Notes under the pieces: model-generated
The model's input: the letters and a program-made list of their open reading frames with translations, nothing else
The model's database searches: none
What the model was told of the DNA's origin: nothing
Translations under genes and position numbers: made by a program
NCBI GenBank assembly: GCA_050260415.1
Contig: JBLNCE010000152.1
Location: 1 to 14,835, forward strand
Length of the DNA stretch: 14,835 nt
Source of the DNA: JBLNCE01 sp050260415
GTDB taxonomy: Bacteria; Bacillota; UBA4882; JAAYXC01
Direction: 5' to 3'
Part shown: piece by piece, positions 1 through 6,428 of the stretch
Numbering within the stretch: the first letter of the stretch is position 1
Layout: every line of letters begins with the position of its first letter

Positions 1-32
1 TTTATCTCTGGGCGGAGAATGCGACGCGGCGC

Positions 33-233
33 CTAAAACCCGATCTTCCGCTTGAAGACGGCCATCACGTACCGCGACCCGCCCTGTCCGTAATTGGTGT
101 CGAAACAGGTAACCAAGTCCCAGCCGTCGCCGCCCATGCGGTTGAGCTCGGTATCGAACCGCCCGAGATCGAGAATGCCTCCCATCATGCCCTTCACGTC
201 GAACTGCAGGGTCTTGTACTCCCATCTGTCCAT
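33..233 (-). CDS. DUF4177-like small protein
   Basis: This 66-residue protein begins MDRWEYKTLQFDVKG and has a later GGDGWDLVTCF stretch. That is the layout of DUF4177-type small proteins: an early W/Y-E-Y-K strand, then an L-N-x-x-G-x-x-G-W-x-L/V helix-strand, then an F-K-R-K end. No biochemical role is established for the family, and no signal peptide or membrane segment is seen. I chose the ATG at 233 rather than the in-frame ATG at 242. The purine-rich GGAAAGGA lies directly against the upstream ATG, leaving no spacer, but sits 9 bases before the ATG at 233. A TATACT box at 269-274 on this strand could be a -10, but no convincing -35 accompanies it. The gene stands alone and points away from the transposase. 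Confidence 0.7.
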   Translation of the reverse strand: MDRWEYKTLQFDVKGMMGGILDLGRFDTELNRMGGDGWDLVTCFDTNYGQGGSRYVMAVFKRKIGF

Positions 234-358
234 GGCCGTCATTCCTTTCCGGTATTGGGGTGCTTAATAGTATAAACGCGGGATGGGTGGTTAGGGTTGG
301 AGGGGCGACGAAGAAAGCTGCTACGTCCTTGGCATCGATGACGGGATTCACGCCCCCA

Positions 359-414
359 GAGCCAGGATGGCTTGCCTGAATTTGTGTAGCGGCACCGTTT
401 ACGGCGCCGTCGGC
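359..414. repeat. 56-bp direct repeat, left copy
   Basis: The copy is identical over all 56 bases to 1003-1058, in the same orientation. It contains a small hairpin GCCA-GGA-TGGC (361-371). It also has a larger hairpin with CGGCACCG, a TTTA loop and CGGCGCCG (one mismatch), and ends in GCCGTCGGC, itself a palindrome. Weaker similarity with small indels extends about 17 bases further out on the left of both copies. A degenerate echo of the tail, ACGGCGCCATCGGC, follows at 428-441. Hairpin repeats beside a lone Y1 transposase are expected for RAYT/REP systems or IS200-type ends. A 56-bp copy is far too long for a target-site duplication. Confidence 0.85.
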
Positions 415-466
415 AGGCAATCCAGGAACGGCGCCATCGGCCCGGAACCAATCGCAAATATCCGCC

Positions 467-495
467 TTGACATCAGAACACATGTTCGCTATCAT
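467..495 (+). promoter_or_regulatory. Sigma70-type promoter of the HUH transposase
   Basis: TTGACA (467-472) is followed after exactly 17 bases by TATCAT (490-495), a perfect -35 and a 5-of-6 -10. Transcription would start near 502, about 40 bases before the TTG start codon at 544. The promoter lies inside the segment bounded by the two 56-bp repeats, so the transposase unit carries its own promoter. Confidence 0.7.
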
Positions 496-543
496 TGATC
501 TTGTCTGATCGCATCTATCTCCGCCCTCGGGGAGGTATCGCCA

Positions 544-981
544 TTGCAAGGCCAGTATTACCGGCTCATTTACCACGCCGTCTGGGCGGCCAGGATGCGT
601 GAGCCCTTGATCGACGACAGCCTTCGGCTTAAGCTCCACAAATATCTCCATGACAAGGTGATCGAATACGGCGGCACCATCATGGCGGTCGGTGGGACGG
701 ACGACCATGTCCACCTTGTCTTAGCCATGCCGCCACAGGCCGCGCCGGCGCAATTCATCGGCCGGCTCAAGGGCTCCAGCTCGCACTGGGTCAACCATTT
801 TCATAATCCCGGTGGCGGCTTCGCCTGGCAGGGTGGCTACGGTGCCTTCACGGTCGCCGATCCGGACCTCGATCGCGTTTGCGCCTATGTCCGCAATCAA
901 CTGCAACACCATCAGCAAGGCACGACCATCGCGGCTTACGAGGATCTGACACATCGCAATGTGCTGTGTAATGCCCGATAG
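544..981 (+). CDS. HUH (Y1) transposase, IS200/RAYT type
   Basis: The protein is a 145-residue single-domain REP-associated or IS200-like transposase of the Y1 HUH family. Such enzymes cut and rejoin single-stranded DNA at hairpin ends, using a tyrosine that becomes covalently linked to DNA. The HUH metal-binding motif is H55-V-H57 in DDHVHLV. The catalytic tyrosine is most likely Y115 in AYVRNQLQHH, with Q119 and H122 nearby as in the family. The WQGGYGAF stretch (95-102) is typical of IS200-like members. Length fits the family (about 130-160). The start is TTG: GGGGAGG (529-535) lies 8 bases before it, and the next methionine (18) would remove the first strand. No TnpB or other passenger accompanies it. 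The unit sits between two perfect 56-bp repeats. The C-terminal tail after AAYED does not match the usual family ending that I know, so activity is uncertain. Confidence 0.88.
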   Translation: MQGQYYRLIYHAVWAARMREPLIDDSLRLKLHKYLHDKVIEYGGTIMAVGGTDDHVHLVLAMPPQAAPAQFIGRLKGSSSHWVNHFHNPGGGFAWQGGYGAFTVADPDLDRVCAYVRNQLQHHQQGTTIAAYEDLTHRNVLCNAR

Positions 982-1002
982 GATCCGGATTACGCATCCC
1001 CG

Positions 1003-1058
1003 GAGCCAGGATGGCTTGCCTGAATTTGTGTAGCGGCACCGTTTACGGCGCCGTCGGC
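1003..1058. repeat. 56-bp direct repeat, right copy
   Basis: This is the second perfect copy of the repeat at 359-414, in the same orientation, starting 21 bases after the transposase stop. It ends one base before the stop codon of the convergent toxin gene, so its hairpin lies exactly at the 3' ends of two converging genes. It could act there as a transcript end structure for both, although no T-run follows on either strand. Confidence 0.85.
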
Positions 1059-1059
1059 T

Positions 1060-1377
1060 CTAAAGCAGCCAACCATAGTCCTGCCTGCAATCCACCAGCG
1101 CGTCCAGATGAACGGTGCCGCCTTTTACCTGATAAATGAGGAGATATCGCTCCGCCATCAAAAGCTTGCGGTATTTTCTTGCCGGTATCAGCGGGTCGTC
1201 CAGCCAGGGATTGCGCTCCGGGAATTCTTCCAGTGATTTTGCCTTTTCGTTGAATTCCTCAATGAGCCGAAGTGCCGCCGTCTCACTGGCCTGCGCCAGG
1301 AAGCGGGCATGGGATACCAGCATCCGAGCCGCTTCATCGGAAACGACCACGGCATACTTCTTACCTTCGCTGCCCAT
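1060..1377 (-). CDS. RelE/ParE-family toxin
   Basis: The product is a 105-residue toxin of the RelE/ParE superfamily, second gene of a type II toxin-antitoxin operon. Visible family features are the N-terminal strand KYAVVVSDEAARML, a long helical hairpin (about 20-50), the E-F-P-E-R-N-P segment before the sheet, and the C-terminal strands YRKLLMAERYLLIYQV and TVHLDALVDCRQDYGW. The YRKLLMAERYLLIYQV core is the most diagnostic. ParE members poison gyrase and RelE members cleave mRNA on the ribosome; the sequence alone does not decide between them, though the fit is better to the ParE/plasmid-stabilisation branch. The start codon lies inside the end of the antitoxin gene (17-base overlap). GAGGTGTTGG just before the ATG serves as its ribosome binding site, so translation is probably coupled. 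Its stop is one base from the 56-bp repeat. Confidence 0.85.
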   Translation of the reverse strand: MGSEGKKYAVVVSDEAARMLVSHARFLAQASETAALRLIEEFNEKAKSLEEFPERNPWLDDPLIPARKYRKLLMAERYLLIYQVKGGTVHLDALVDCRQDYGWLL

Positions 1378-1648
1378 CCAACACCTCGCGGACGGCGGCC
1401 TTCATCATCATGGCTACCTCGTCGATGGCATGGCCGCTCTTGCCGTTTTGCCTGTCTTCTTCGGCGGCAATCAGGCTTTCACGTAGGCGCAGCATGCTTT
1501 CACGCCGCGCAAACGTTTCAATGTCCATCACCACCAAATCGCCCTCGCCATTCTTTGTCAGGTAGACCGGCTCTCCCGACTGCCTGCACAGCTTGGAAAT
1601 CTCATTGTAATTCTTACGTATCGCCGCAGAGGGCTTGATATGCATCAT
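1361..1648 (-). CDS. Phd/YefM-family antitoxin
   Basis: This is the 95-residue antitoxin of the type II module. The N-terminal half (MMHIKPSAAIRKNYNEISK, then GEPVYLTKNGEGDLVVMD) is the Phd/YefM fold. It binds the operator as a dimer and represses the operon. The charged, likely disordered C-terminal half wraps the toxin. The start was set at 1648: GAGGTG lies 8 bases upstream of this ATG. An upstream in-frame ATG at 1672 would place its codons against the operator palindrome and has no ribosome binding site. The antitoxin-first order and the overlap with the toxin gene are the usual arrangement of phd-doc/yefM-like modules, here with a ParE/RelE partner. Confidence 0.85.
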   Translation of the reverse strand: MMHIKPSAAIRKNYNEISKLCRQSGEPVYLTKNGEGDLVVMDIETFARRESMLRLRESLIAAEEDRQNGKSGHAIDEVAMMMKAAVREVLDGQRR

Positions 1649-1669
1649 CCGGATCACCTCGTTTCGTAG

Positions 1670-1724
1670 CAATAATATATCATTATTGTATGCTTATTAT
1701 ACTACGTGGGCACCGATCTGTAAA
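1670..1724 (-). promoter_or_regulatory. Toxin-antitoxin promoter and palindromic operator
   Basis: Read on the minus strand, TTTACA (1719-1724) and a perfect TATAAT (1696-1701) are 17 bases apart. Just downstream, covering the likely transcription start, is the palindrome CAATAAT-N5-ATTATTG (1670-1688) with perfect 7-base arms. Phd/YefM antitoxins repress their own promoter by binding such sites, so this is the expected autoregulatory operator. The AT-rich composition contrasts sharply with the GC-rich surroundings. Confidence 0.75.
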
Positions 1725-1894
1725 TCACGACGGCTTTTGTACTGCGCGCGGAAAAACTGCTCCAGGAAGGATGCCTGCTCTTCGTGGCGGCCACCAGGGT
1801 CAGGGATCTGCTTAATGTGACGAGCTTCGGGGAGCCGAGCGGATTGCTGAGGGACATCCGTTGCGTTCCAGTGCCCTTCAGGGTACTTTTGTGA
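1724..1894 (+). pseudogene. Remnant of UvrD-like helicase C-terminus
   Basis: An open frame with no start of its own reads AEKLLQEGCLLFVAATRVRD (1748 onward), then LLNVTSFGEPSGLLRDI, and stops at TGA 1892-1894. The string E-x-x-x-x-x-x-x-L-F-V-A-A-T-R-x-R-D followed by S-F-G-x-P-S-x-L-L matches helicase motif VI and the segment after it in UvrD/Rep/PcrA-type superfamily 1A helicases (motif VI is usually V-A-x-T-R-A-R). Only about 55 codons remain of a protein normally above 600 residues, and the frame is closed upstream by TAA at 1721-1723. It abuts the toxin-antitoxin promoter, so arrival of the module or a deletion around it probably removed the rest of the gene. The identification rests on this one motif. 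Confidence 0.55.
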
Positions 1895-1913
1895 GATTAG
1901 CGACGGACTTAGC

Positions 1914-1940
1914 CCGGCGTCGGCTTCAGCCCGCCGCCGG
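1914..1940. other. Imperfect GC-rich hairpin after the dehydrogenase gene
   Basis: Outer arms CCGGCG (1914-1919) and CGCCGG (1935-1940) enclose inner arms GGCT and AGCC around a two-base loop. It lies about 60 bases past the stop of the minus-strand dehydrogenase gene. It might protect or define the transcript end, but there is no T-run on either strand, so it is not a standard intrinsic terminator. Confidence 0.35.
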
Positions 1941-1997
1941 CAAAAGCATTCGCCATCGGTAGTGTGGGGTCTCGATCGTGTTCGGGTCGCTACCCAC

Positions 1998-3071
1998 CTA
2001 ACAGCAGAAATCGGGGGTCAGCACAATTCTTTGCCTCAAGCCCCCCCGATGCGCTTCTTCGTAAGCGTCTTTTATCCGGCTCATCGGCATGGTCTTGATA
2101 AACGGCTCGATCTGGATTATGCCGCTCTGAACCATCTTCAGAATATCCGGGTAATACTTGGGCGGGCAGGCCCAAGTGCCGATCACGTCGGCTTCGAGGG
2201 CCATCAACCGGGACAAGGAGAATACGTTTTTCTGCAGACCAAAGCCGGCAACCACCAGCTTGCCGATGAAGGGCACCAGTTCCAGAGCGATTTCTTGTCC
2301 CGCCGCCGTGCCCGACCACTCAAAAACCTTCCAGCCATAATTGGAGGGCAGTCCCTTCCTGCGACAGTGGGCGTAAAATTCATCGCGGACACCCTTGGCG
2401 GTCTTGTTCTCGCTGCTGATACAATGGGTGGCGCCGAATTTGAGCGATCTTTGGAGCTTTTCCTGGTTGCGGGCGATGCCGATGATCTCTTCAGCGCCCA
2501 TGGCGGCACAAAACTGTGTGGCGTAGACGCCTGCGCACCCTGTGGCGCCAACGATGATCACCAGGTCTCCCCGTCGCACGTCCGCCCTTTTTACCGCCTG
2601 GTAGGCGGAAGCGACGGCATCGGCAACCACCGCGTAGTGGGAAAGGGCTATCCCCTTCCTGTCCTTGAGGTAGCATAGATCCGCCGAAGGTACGGCGATA
2701 TGGCTCGAGTTGCCGCCATAGATGCCCATGCTGTAGCCGGGTATTTTCGCCTCCAGGCACCGGTTTTCCCGCCCGGCCTTACAGAGGGGGCAATTGTGGC
2801 ATGGCAGCACGGCGGGGATGATAACCTCTTTACCCACCAGTCCGGCATCACCGGCGACAATGGTGCCGCTGATCTCATGCCCCAGCGTCCGCGGTGTCAC
2901 CGTCGGCACACCGCCGTAAAAGATGATATGGTCGGAGTGGCAGATCCCGCAGCCGGCCACCTCGACCAGTACCTCGCCCGGCCCAAGCTCAGGAGCATCA
3001 ATAGTCACCCGCGCCATTTCACCAGGAGCCACCATTTGCCAGGTCTCGATCTTGCTCGGCGCCTTTGCCAT
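1998..3071 (-). CDS. had: 6-hydroxycyclohex-1-ene-1-carbonyl-CoA dehydrogenase-like
   Basis: The product is a 357-residue zinc-type medium-chain alcohol dehydrogenase. Overall it resembles Had (BamQ-equivalent), which oxidises 6-hydroxycyclohex-1-ene-1-carbonyl-CoA to the 6-oxo compound with NAD+ in anaerobic benzoyl-CoA breakdown. Visible features: GCGICHSD with C41 and H45 and GHE (64-66) for the catalytic zinc site; C91, C94, C97 and C105 for the structural zinc; a Rossmann nucleotide-binding loop GATGCAG (175-181). The stretches LGPGEVLVEVAGCGICH, MGIYGG, NYGWKVFEWSGTAAGQE and the RIVLTPDF end match what I recall of Had proteins. Length fits the family. The ATG at 3071 has GAGGGGGAAG before it. 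No dienoyl-CoA hydratase or oxoacyl-CoA hydrolase gene lies beside it, which is unusual, so another alicyclic hydroxyacyl-CoA could be the substrate. It follows the DUF362 gene on the same strand with a 127-base spacer holding a strong hairpin. Confidence 0.8.
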   Translation of the reverse strand: MAKAPSKIETWQMVAPGEMARVTIDAPELGPGEVLVEVAGCGICHSDHIIFYGGVPTVTPRTLGHEISGTIVAGDAGLVGKEVIIPAVLPCHNCPLCKAGRENRCLEAKIPGYSMGIYGGNSSHIAVPSADLCYLKDRKGIALSHYAVVADAVASAYQAVKRADVRRGDLVIIVGATGCAGVYATQFCAAMGAEEIIGIARNQEKLQRSLKFGATHCISSENKTAKGVRDEFYAHCRRKGLPSNYGWKVFEWSGTAAGQEIALELVPFIGKLVVAGFGLQKNVFSLSRLMALEADVIGTWACPPKYYPDILKMVQSGIIQIEPFIKTMPMSRIKDAYEEAHRGGLRQRIVLTPDFCC

Positions 3072-3123
3072 TCGCTTCCCCCTCTTCGGTGCCCCGCAGG
3101 GGTTTCAGACGTTGTGGCAAGAT

Positions 3124-3151
3124 TCAGCCCAGGAATTCATTCCTGGGCTGA
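3124..3151. other. Perfect 13-bp-arm hairpin between DUF362 and had
   Basis: TCAGCCCAGGAAT and its exact reverse complement are separated by only two bases (or ten paired bases around a six-base loop). It sits 47 bases past the DUF362 stop and 52 bases before the had start. No run of T follows on the minus strand (ATCTTGCC comes next), so a classical terminator is unlikely. An RNA processing or stabilising element, or a Rho-linked 3' structure, fits better. Confidence 0.6.
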
Positions 3152-3198
3152 CTGCATCCGCCAATTCGTCAGGCCTTTCCCCGTCATGCGCCGGGGGA

Positions 3199-5028
3199 TC
3201 AAGTCAGTCGCGCTCTAAGACCCGCAATCTCTCCCGCCGTCGCCGCCCCTTCCCCCGGCGTCACGCAGACGGCGAACCGCCGCCCGCCTGCGGCCATCGA
3301 CCGCACCAATACCGCTGTTTCCGGTCGCAGAAGCTCTGCCAAACTGCCATACAACAACGCGACTGCCCCCTGGGTGCGTTTCGCCGCCTCGATGCTGTCG
3401 CCGAGATTCCCGAGGACGAGGCCGAGGGAGACATTCTCTCCGTGCAGCCAGTGGTGGAGGCGCAGCAGTTCATCCACGCCGGCGTCCCGGTCTTCGAGGA
3501 GCAGTTCCAGATCGGCCTCTTTGCAGAGCATGGCCAACTCCCGCAGCTTGGCCAGGATCGTCCGGCGCTGTCCGGCGGGCAGCCGGCTTGGCAGGGTGCC
3601 GGTAAGGCGGAGACCGACCTGCGTCACGCCCACGCGCCTGGCATAGTCCGCGAGTCCCGCCGTCCGCTCGGTCCAGAGACCGGGTTCGAGATCCTCCCCC
3701 AGGGTGAAACGGCGGACGGAGACATGCGCGTTCTTCACGGCCTCCGCGAATTGTCGTCCCGCTTCGCAGTTTTCGGCCAGGTAGGCCAGGTCGGCGGCCT
3801 CGATCTCCAGGGCGTCCAGACCCAGGTCCCGGGCTGCCTGCGGCCATTCGGCCGGCGCGAGGCCGGTCAAGATCTCCGTCGTGGCTTGGACCGTGGCCGG
3901 CGCCGGGATAGTGGCCAGGATCGCGTCCTTGCCCTTGCTGACCAGCGGCGGGCAGCCCCGGACGTGTTCGCCCAGGTGGCGGTAGGCATAGGTGCAGTTG
4001 CCGAAGAGGATGAGCGGCTCCGGACCGGCCTCCGGCGCATGTTCCAGGAGTCCGGCCGCGACGGTGACCGGCGCTAACTGCTTGAAGGCGGGGTTCAGCA
4101 TCGTCTCGTGGATGGCGCCTTCCAGAGCGCGGCGGCAGGCATCGCAGGTCGTGCCGCCCAGCACGACCCTTATTTTTTCTCCAGCCGCGTCGAGGGAGGT
4201 CTCGGGCAGGCGCAGATCGATCTTGCCCATGACCGATTCCAACGGCACGCCGGCGAAGTCTATGGCGGAAAGGTCGATCGGCCCGAGGCCCCGCTCGTGC
4301 GCTTCCCGCAGATAGTCCAGCTCGTTCGGGGCGATGCCGATGCAGGCCGCGGCGGCGGCGTCGGCGGCGACCACGTTGTCCGCGGCCATGATCAGGTTGG
4401 TCTCCTTGGGCGATCCCTTGCCCGGGAAACTGCCCTCGAGGCTGATCACGCCGTCCGTGACCACCAGGTCGCTCGGGCGGTGAAAGTTGATGTCCACGAA
4501 GGAGCCCTCCAGGCCGTAGCCGTGAACATGGAACGTAGCCCAGCCCGGCAGGAGGCCCATGAGGTTTTTCATCCCGTTGGAGAGCCGCGACAGGTAATGG
4601 ACCCGCAGTCCCGGCACGTTGATGAAGACGTCGCATTCGTCCACGAGGTCCGGGAGGGGGATCGGCGACCGCAGGTGGCATGCGCCGCGCAGGGTGACCA
4701 TGGTGTGCGGCAGGTCGTCGAAGCTAGCCACGCGGGCGTAGCGATGGATCTCCGGATACGGCTTGAGGTGTTTGTGCAGGTGCGGATGGCGCTCGGCCAC
4801 GGTGACTTCCCCGCCGGCCTCGCTCGCCAGACGGGCGACGGCGATGGCCACGCGCGGGTCGGTCAGCACGGCGATGGGTGCGGGCGCGCTGACGAACATG
4901 TTCACTTTGACCAGGACCCGGTCCCCGGGCCGCACGAACCGGCCCATACCGCCGAGCAGGTCCACGGCTGATTTGACGGCGGTAAAGATTTCCTCGTTGG
5001 TAACCCTGACGATGCTGACCTTGGGCAT
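3199..5028 (-). CDS. DUF362 protein with Cys-rich and TIM-barrel-like extension
   Basis: This 609-residue protein has an N-terminal DUF362 domain (about 1-280): VLVKVNM (38-44), GMKNLMG (152-158), TDGVISLEGS (191-200) and DNVVAADAAAA (217-227) are the conserved blocks. The function of DUF362 is not established; many members are fused to ferredoxin domains. Here there is no CxxCxxC ferredoxin. Instead, residues 286-361 carry GGTTCDAC (C295, C298), GNC (C345) and RGCPP (C359), four cysteines that could hold a metal or Fe-S cluster. The last 200 residues (LDALEIEAADLAYLAE, then ELLLEDRDAGVDELL, then SLGLVLGNLGDS) read like a xylose-isomerase/AP-endonuclease-2-type TIM barrel, a weak call. The start at 5028 has GAGGGAGAG ahead of it; an ATG 11 codons upstream has none. 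A TTGACA at 5072-5077 on this strand might be a -35. Divergent from the LacI regulator gene. Confidence 0.75.
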   Translation of the reverse strand: MPKVSIVRVTNEEIFTAVKSAVDLLGGMGRFVRPGDRVLVKVNMFVSAPAPIAVLTDPRVAIAVARLASEAGGEVTVAERHPHLHKHLKPYPEIHRYARVASFDDLPHTMVTLRGACHLRSPIPLPDLVDECDVFINVPGLRVHYLSRLSNGMKNLMGLLPGWATFHVHGYGLEGSFVDINFHRPSDLVVTDGVISLEGSFPGKGSPKETNLIMAADNVVAADAAAAACIGIAPNELDYLREAHERGLGPIDLSAIDFAGVPLESVMGKIDLRLPETSLDAAGEKIRVVLGGTTCDACRRALEGAIHETMLNPAFKQLAPVTVAAGLLEHAPEAGPEPLILFGNCTYAYRHLGEHVRGCPPLVSKGKDAILATIPAPATVQATTEILTGLAPAEWPQAARDLGLDALEIEAADLAYLAENCEAGRQFAEAVKNAHVSVRRFTLGEDLEPGLWTERTAGLADYARRVGVTQVGLRLTGTLPSRLPAGQRRTILAKLRELAMLCKEADLELLLEDRDAGVDELLRLHHWLHGENVSLGLVLGNLGDSIEAAKRTQGAVALLYGSLAELLRPETAVLVRSMAAGGRRFAVCVTPGEGAATAGEIAGLRARLT

Positions 5029-5077
5029 TATTACTCTCCCTCTGCTAAAAAAAGTAGTCAAGACCGTATTCTGTCAA

Positions 5078-5096
5078 GGCAGGTCTTTTTCCTGCC
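5078..5096. other. Small hairpin in the divergent intergenic region
   Basis: GGCAGG and CCTGCC pair perfectly around a seven-base T-rich loop. It lies upstream of both divergent genes (DUF362 leftward, LacI regulator rightward), next to the TTGACA on the minus strand. It could be a protein-binding palindrome or a chance structure; nothing visible decides. Confidence 0.3.
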
Positions 5097-5245
5097 ACGG
5101 CCGGGGTGAAGACTTATGGCTGACATGACGATGGCCTTTGGTGATACAGCGTTCCCCCGCCCGCTTTCGGAAGCCCTGTGGAAAAATCCCAGCGCAAGAG
5201 CATATTGCCTCGGCAGGAATCCCGCGTCAGGCGTCGAATTAGTGT

Positions 5246-5271
5246 TGCAAACGTTTGTACAAACGATTGCA
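5246..5271. promoter_or_regulatory. Probable LacI-family operator
   Basis: A 26-base inverted repeat, TGCAAACGTTTGT followed by ACAAACGATTGCA, has a single mismatched pair; its inner 14 bases CGTTTGTACAAACG are a perfect palindrome. LacI-family regulators bind symmetric sites of this kind, often built from A/T-flanked CG steps. It ends 18 bases before the preferred start codon of the LacI-type gene, so it most likely mediates autorepression. It may also act on the divergent DUF362 gene 218 bases away. No second clear copy is visible before the transporter genes. Confidence 0.7.
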
Positions 5272-5289
5272 GATGAGGCGGGCGCGCGC

Positions 5290-6309
5290 ATGGTGAACAT
5301 CAAAGAGGTGGCCGCGCGGGCGGGCGTCTCCCCAAGCACCGTCTCCCGCGCCCTCAGCGGGAAAGTGACGGTGAACCTAGAGACGCGCCAGCGCGTGCTG
5401 GCCGCGGTGCAGGAACTGAACTACAAGCCGAATGTTTTGGCTCAGGGCCTCAAAGAAGGACGTTCCAAGACCATCGGTCTGTTCATCCCCAATATACGGA
5501 TTCTCGTCTTTCCCGCCGCGATCAAGGGCATCACCGACGTGGCGGAAAAGCACGGCTACACCGTGGTTCTCTGCAACACGGACGAGAATCTCGAGACGGA
5601 GCGGTTTTACGTTGACAATCTCTGCCGGCGGTTGGTCGACGGGCTGATCTTCTCGACGGCCACCGCGGCCAGTTCCCATATAATCAAGCTCAAGGAGCAA
5701 GGCTACCCGATCGTCCTCCTCATTCGATACTTGAACGACGAGATCGATACCATCATGGTCGATAACTTCAAAGGCGGTTTTGAGGCCACCGAATTCCTGC
5801 TCAACCGGGGTTACCGGCGGATCGCCATGGTCAACGGCACCATGGAACTGGATCTTTACCGCCAGCGTTTCGCGGGCTACCAGGCGGCGTTGCGCGAGTA
5901 TGGCGTTGAGTACGACGAAGGGCTGGTGGTGCACGGTACGCGCGCCTGGGAAGAAGGCTATCGGGCCATGCATGAGATCTGGCGGCGCGGCCGGAGGCCG
6001 GAGGCTGTCTTCGGCGCCAGCGATCCGAAGGCCCTTGGCGTCATGAAGGCCGTGAAGGAGCGGGGTCTGCGCGTACCGGAGGACGTGGCCGTCATAGGAT
6101 ATGACAATCTGGAGATGTCGGAGCTTTCCGACCCGCCGCTTACCACCATGGCGCAACCCTTTTACGAGGCCGGCGCGCGGGCGGCGGAGAGGCTCATCGA
6201 GTTGATGGACGGAGAGCGCGGGGACAGAGAGGCCGCGATCGAGCGGCTCCCGCCGAAGCTACACATAAGGCGGTCGGTGGGGTGCCCGCGAAAGGCGGAT
6301 ACCGTCTGA
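5290..6309 (+). CDS. LacI-family transcriptional regulator
   Basis: This 339-residue LacI/GalR-family regulator has an N-terminal helix-turn-helix, NIKEVAARAGVSPSTVSRAL (residues 3-22). The hinge helix follows in YKPNVLAQGLKEGRS, then a periplasmic-binding-protein-like effector domain beginning KTIGLFIPNI and ending with GYDNLEMSELSDPPLTTM. I placed the start at 5290 (MVNIKEVA), the universal family start. The frame stays open to 5116, but that extension would run through the 26-bp operator palindrome and has no family counterpart; a GAGG lies 10 bases upstream of the chosen ATG. It is divergent to the DUF362 gene and 119 bases ahead of the transporter genes on the same strand. It is therefore the likely ligand-responsive switch of the locus. 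LacI-family ligands are usually sugars or nucleosides; the effector here cannot be read from sequence. Confidence 0.92.
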   Translation: MVNIKEVAARAGVSPSTVSRALSGKVTVNLETRQRVLAAVQELNYKPNVLAQGLKEGRSKTIGLFIPNIRILVFPAAIKGITDVAEKHGYTVVLCNTDENLETERFYVDNLCRRLVDGLIFSTATAASSHIIKLKEQGYPIVLLIRYLNDEIDTIMVDNFKGGFEATEFLLNRGYRRIAMVNGTMELDLYRQRFAGYQAALREYGVEYDEGLVVHGTRAWEEGYRAMHEIWRRGRRPEAVFGASDPKALGVMKAVKERGLRVPEDVAVIGYDNLEMSELSDPPLTTMAQPFYEAGARAAERLIELMDGERGDREAAIERLPPKLHIRRSVGCPRKADTV

Positions 6310-6428
6310 ATGCATACCACGAGCCAATCGCAGGCGGGAAAGGGGGTGGGGCCGCAGGCGCGGCTGGTTCAATCGCGGTTTCGAGCGTCCGGATTAAAGA
6401 AAGGTCATATCAAGGAGGATTTTGAGCA

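Noticed and set aside
359..1058. Reading the 56-bp repeats as target-site duplications of an insertion sequence
   Set aside because: Target duplications are far shorter, and IS200-type HUH transposases do not make them.
2923..4681. Long open frames on both strands over the had/DUF362 region
   Set aside because: They are out of frame with well-supported genes, are rich in Arg/Gly/Pro shadow composition, and have no motifs.
5116..5289. N-terminal extension of the LacI-type regulator
   Set aside because: It would translate through the operator palindrome, has no family counterpart, and the helix-turn-helix starts right after the internal ATG.
6368..6380. TTCAATCG as a second LacI-type half-site before livK
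   Set aside because: It resembles half of the 26-bp palindrome, but the partner half is missing, so control of livK by this site is unsupported.
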